Assembly: GCA_030017955.1 (NCBI GenBank)
Contig: JASEGR010000031.1
Location: 1 to 33,312 of the forward strand
DNA: 33,312 nucleotides
Origin: Candidatus Eisenbacteria bacterium
Lineage (GTDB): Bacteria; Eisenbacteria; RBG-16-71-46; JASEGR01
Reading direction: 5' to 3'
The position numbers and the translations under genes are program-made. Below, piece after piece: positions 32,557 through 33,312 of this stretch. The first letter of the stretch is position 1, and every line of letters starts with the position of its first letter. The notes beneath the pieces are model-generated. The model made no database searches. It worked only from the letters and a program-made list of their open reading frames with translations, and was not told where the DNA came from.

Positions 32557-33237
32557 TTAGAGATTTCCGGATTTCAATCTGTTTAACTGCGACATGAAGT
32601 TATCGTAATCAATTAGCTTCGCTTCGAATAATGCTTCTTTTTGCCCTGTCAAGACTTCTTTCACCATACCGACCATCGTATCCTGATACAGTTTCAAATC
32701 CGACGGACTGACAGTCGCCGGATTTTGGTCATAGGCCAACTCCACTTTCCACAAACGGTCCATCTGTTCATTTCCGATGAGGAGATGTTTGCGATAGACA
32801 ATATGGACGGCCTTCTTTTGCGGGTGATAACCAATGTAGTAATGATACTCTCTTCTGGGTGCTTCTATGGCCTCATCAATAGAATATTGATTCTTGTCAG
32901 GATCGCGCCTGCGGGTGCAACCAAGAACAAACGCAATGACATCGCTTACGGTATGATCCCGACTGCTAATCAGCGCAAAATCGCCTTTTTCCAATAATCC
33001 CCCATCGCCTTTCAACATGCTTACGGCAATCTGAGAAATTCGATATCCGCCTGCACCACACAAACATACATGCCCCAAATAGCTGCTGACATCACTGAAT
33101 CGAACTTCCGCCGTTTCCCGGCCAGGTGCATAGCTGCCGGCCAAGACGCCATGATCATAATGAAATGTGATGGCAGGAATGCTGTAAATGAAGTCATATT
33201 TCTGATTCCAACGTGATTCGTTGATAGCGCATTGCAA
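32557..33237 (-). CDS. FmdE-like protein
   Basis: A protein of about 226 residues. YLGHVCLCGAGGYRISQIAV (about 53-72) and SDVIAFVLGCT (98-108) match the GHxCPG...GYR and DAIQ..GCT signatures of FmdE (formylmethanofuran dehydrogenase subunit E) domains, which bind metal in diverse redox and cofactor-related proteins. The first Cys region reads CLC in place of the usual CPG. The proposed start at 33237 is TTG and is weak; the same frame stays open upstream to a stop near 33268 and encodes a CxxxCxxC before the TTG. No methanofuran pathway is visible, so the function is unassigned. Confidence 0.6.
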   Translation of the reverse strand: MQCAINESRWNQKYDFIYSIPAITFHYDHGVLAGSYAPGRETAEVRFSDVSSYLGHVCLCGAGGYRISQIAVSMLKGDGGLLEKGDFALISSRDHTVSDVIAFVLGCTRRRDPDKNQYSIDEAIEAPRREYHYYIGYHPQKKAVHIVYRKHLLIGNEQMDRLWKVELAYDQNPATVSPSDLKLYQDTMVGMVKEVLTGQKEALFEAKLIDYDNFMSQLNRLKSGNL

Positions 33238-33312
33238 ACATGATGGTGCGCAGACGCCTAGCCTGCTTTATGCATAAACTTACATGAACATGGTATCGAG
33301 TGCCACAAGTTA

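Noticed and set aside
1-33312. CRISPR arrays, tRNAs, rRNAs and common riboswitches
   Set aside because: No regularly spaced repeats, cloverleaf with a T-loop, rRNA segment or familiar riboswitch core was found by eye.

Overview
The window reads as chromosome of a Gram-negative-type bacterium. It carries an MsbA-like lipid exporter, two heptosyltransferase-family proteins, a GmhB-type phosphatase, an O-antigen ligase-like protein and a predicted outer-membrane barrel protein. The secreted M28 peptidase ends in a C-terminal domain like the T9SS/FlgD-type sorting domains of the FCB group and related uncultured phyla. Abundant Fe-S flavoproteins, a hemerythrin-PAS sensor and a Minf_1886-family protein point to an anaerobic or microaerobic lifestyle. 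I cannot name the species. No rRNA, tRNA, CRISPR array, phage gene or transposase was seen.

Layout. (1) 1-7150: a nitroreductase, a DUF1848 protein translationally coupled to a secreted M28 peptidase, a LOG-like protein, and on the minus strand a three-part envelope protein (metalloprotease-like domain, TolB-type propeller, beta-barrel). (2) 7253-7426: a structured element (A). (3) 7461-14072, minus strand: a redox operon running from a 64-residue Cys protein through NuoE-like and NuoF-GltD fusion subunits and a NuoG/HydA-type ferredoxin subunit to a glutamate-synthase-type FMN protein. A hemerythrin-PAS protein (14400-15398) lies just upstream. (4) 15690-19109, plus strand: Minf_1886 protein, Hsp20 and Lon. 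(5) 19226-27476: envelope polysaccharide genes, with a plus-strand run (MsbA-like, GT9, radical SAM, GmhB, DUF502) converging on a minus-strand run (GT2, GT9, O-antigen ligase). A second copy (B, 26439-26581) of the structured element sits inside the minus-strand run. (6) 27506-33237, minus strand, loosely spaced: M29-like peptidase, methyltransferase, saccharopine-dehydrogenase-like protein, QueG-like Fe-S protein, a small secreted protein, an internally deleted methyltransferase remnant and an FmdE-like protein.

Two things stand out. The first is the pair of intergenic elements A and B. They share a conserved core but have different terminal stems that still pair, with G-T wobble pairs that make sense only for plus-strand RNA. 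This looks like an unannotated structured RNA present in at least two copies. The second is the redox operon, which has all the parts of an electron-confurcating or bifurcating NAD(P)H/ferredoxin enzyme, plus a glutamate-synthase FMN subunit with no amidotransferase domain, so its real substrate is unknown.
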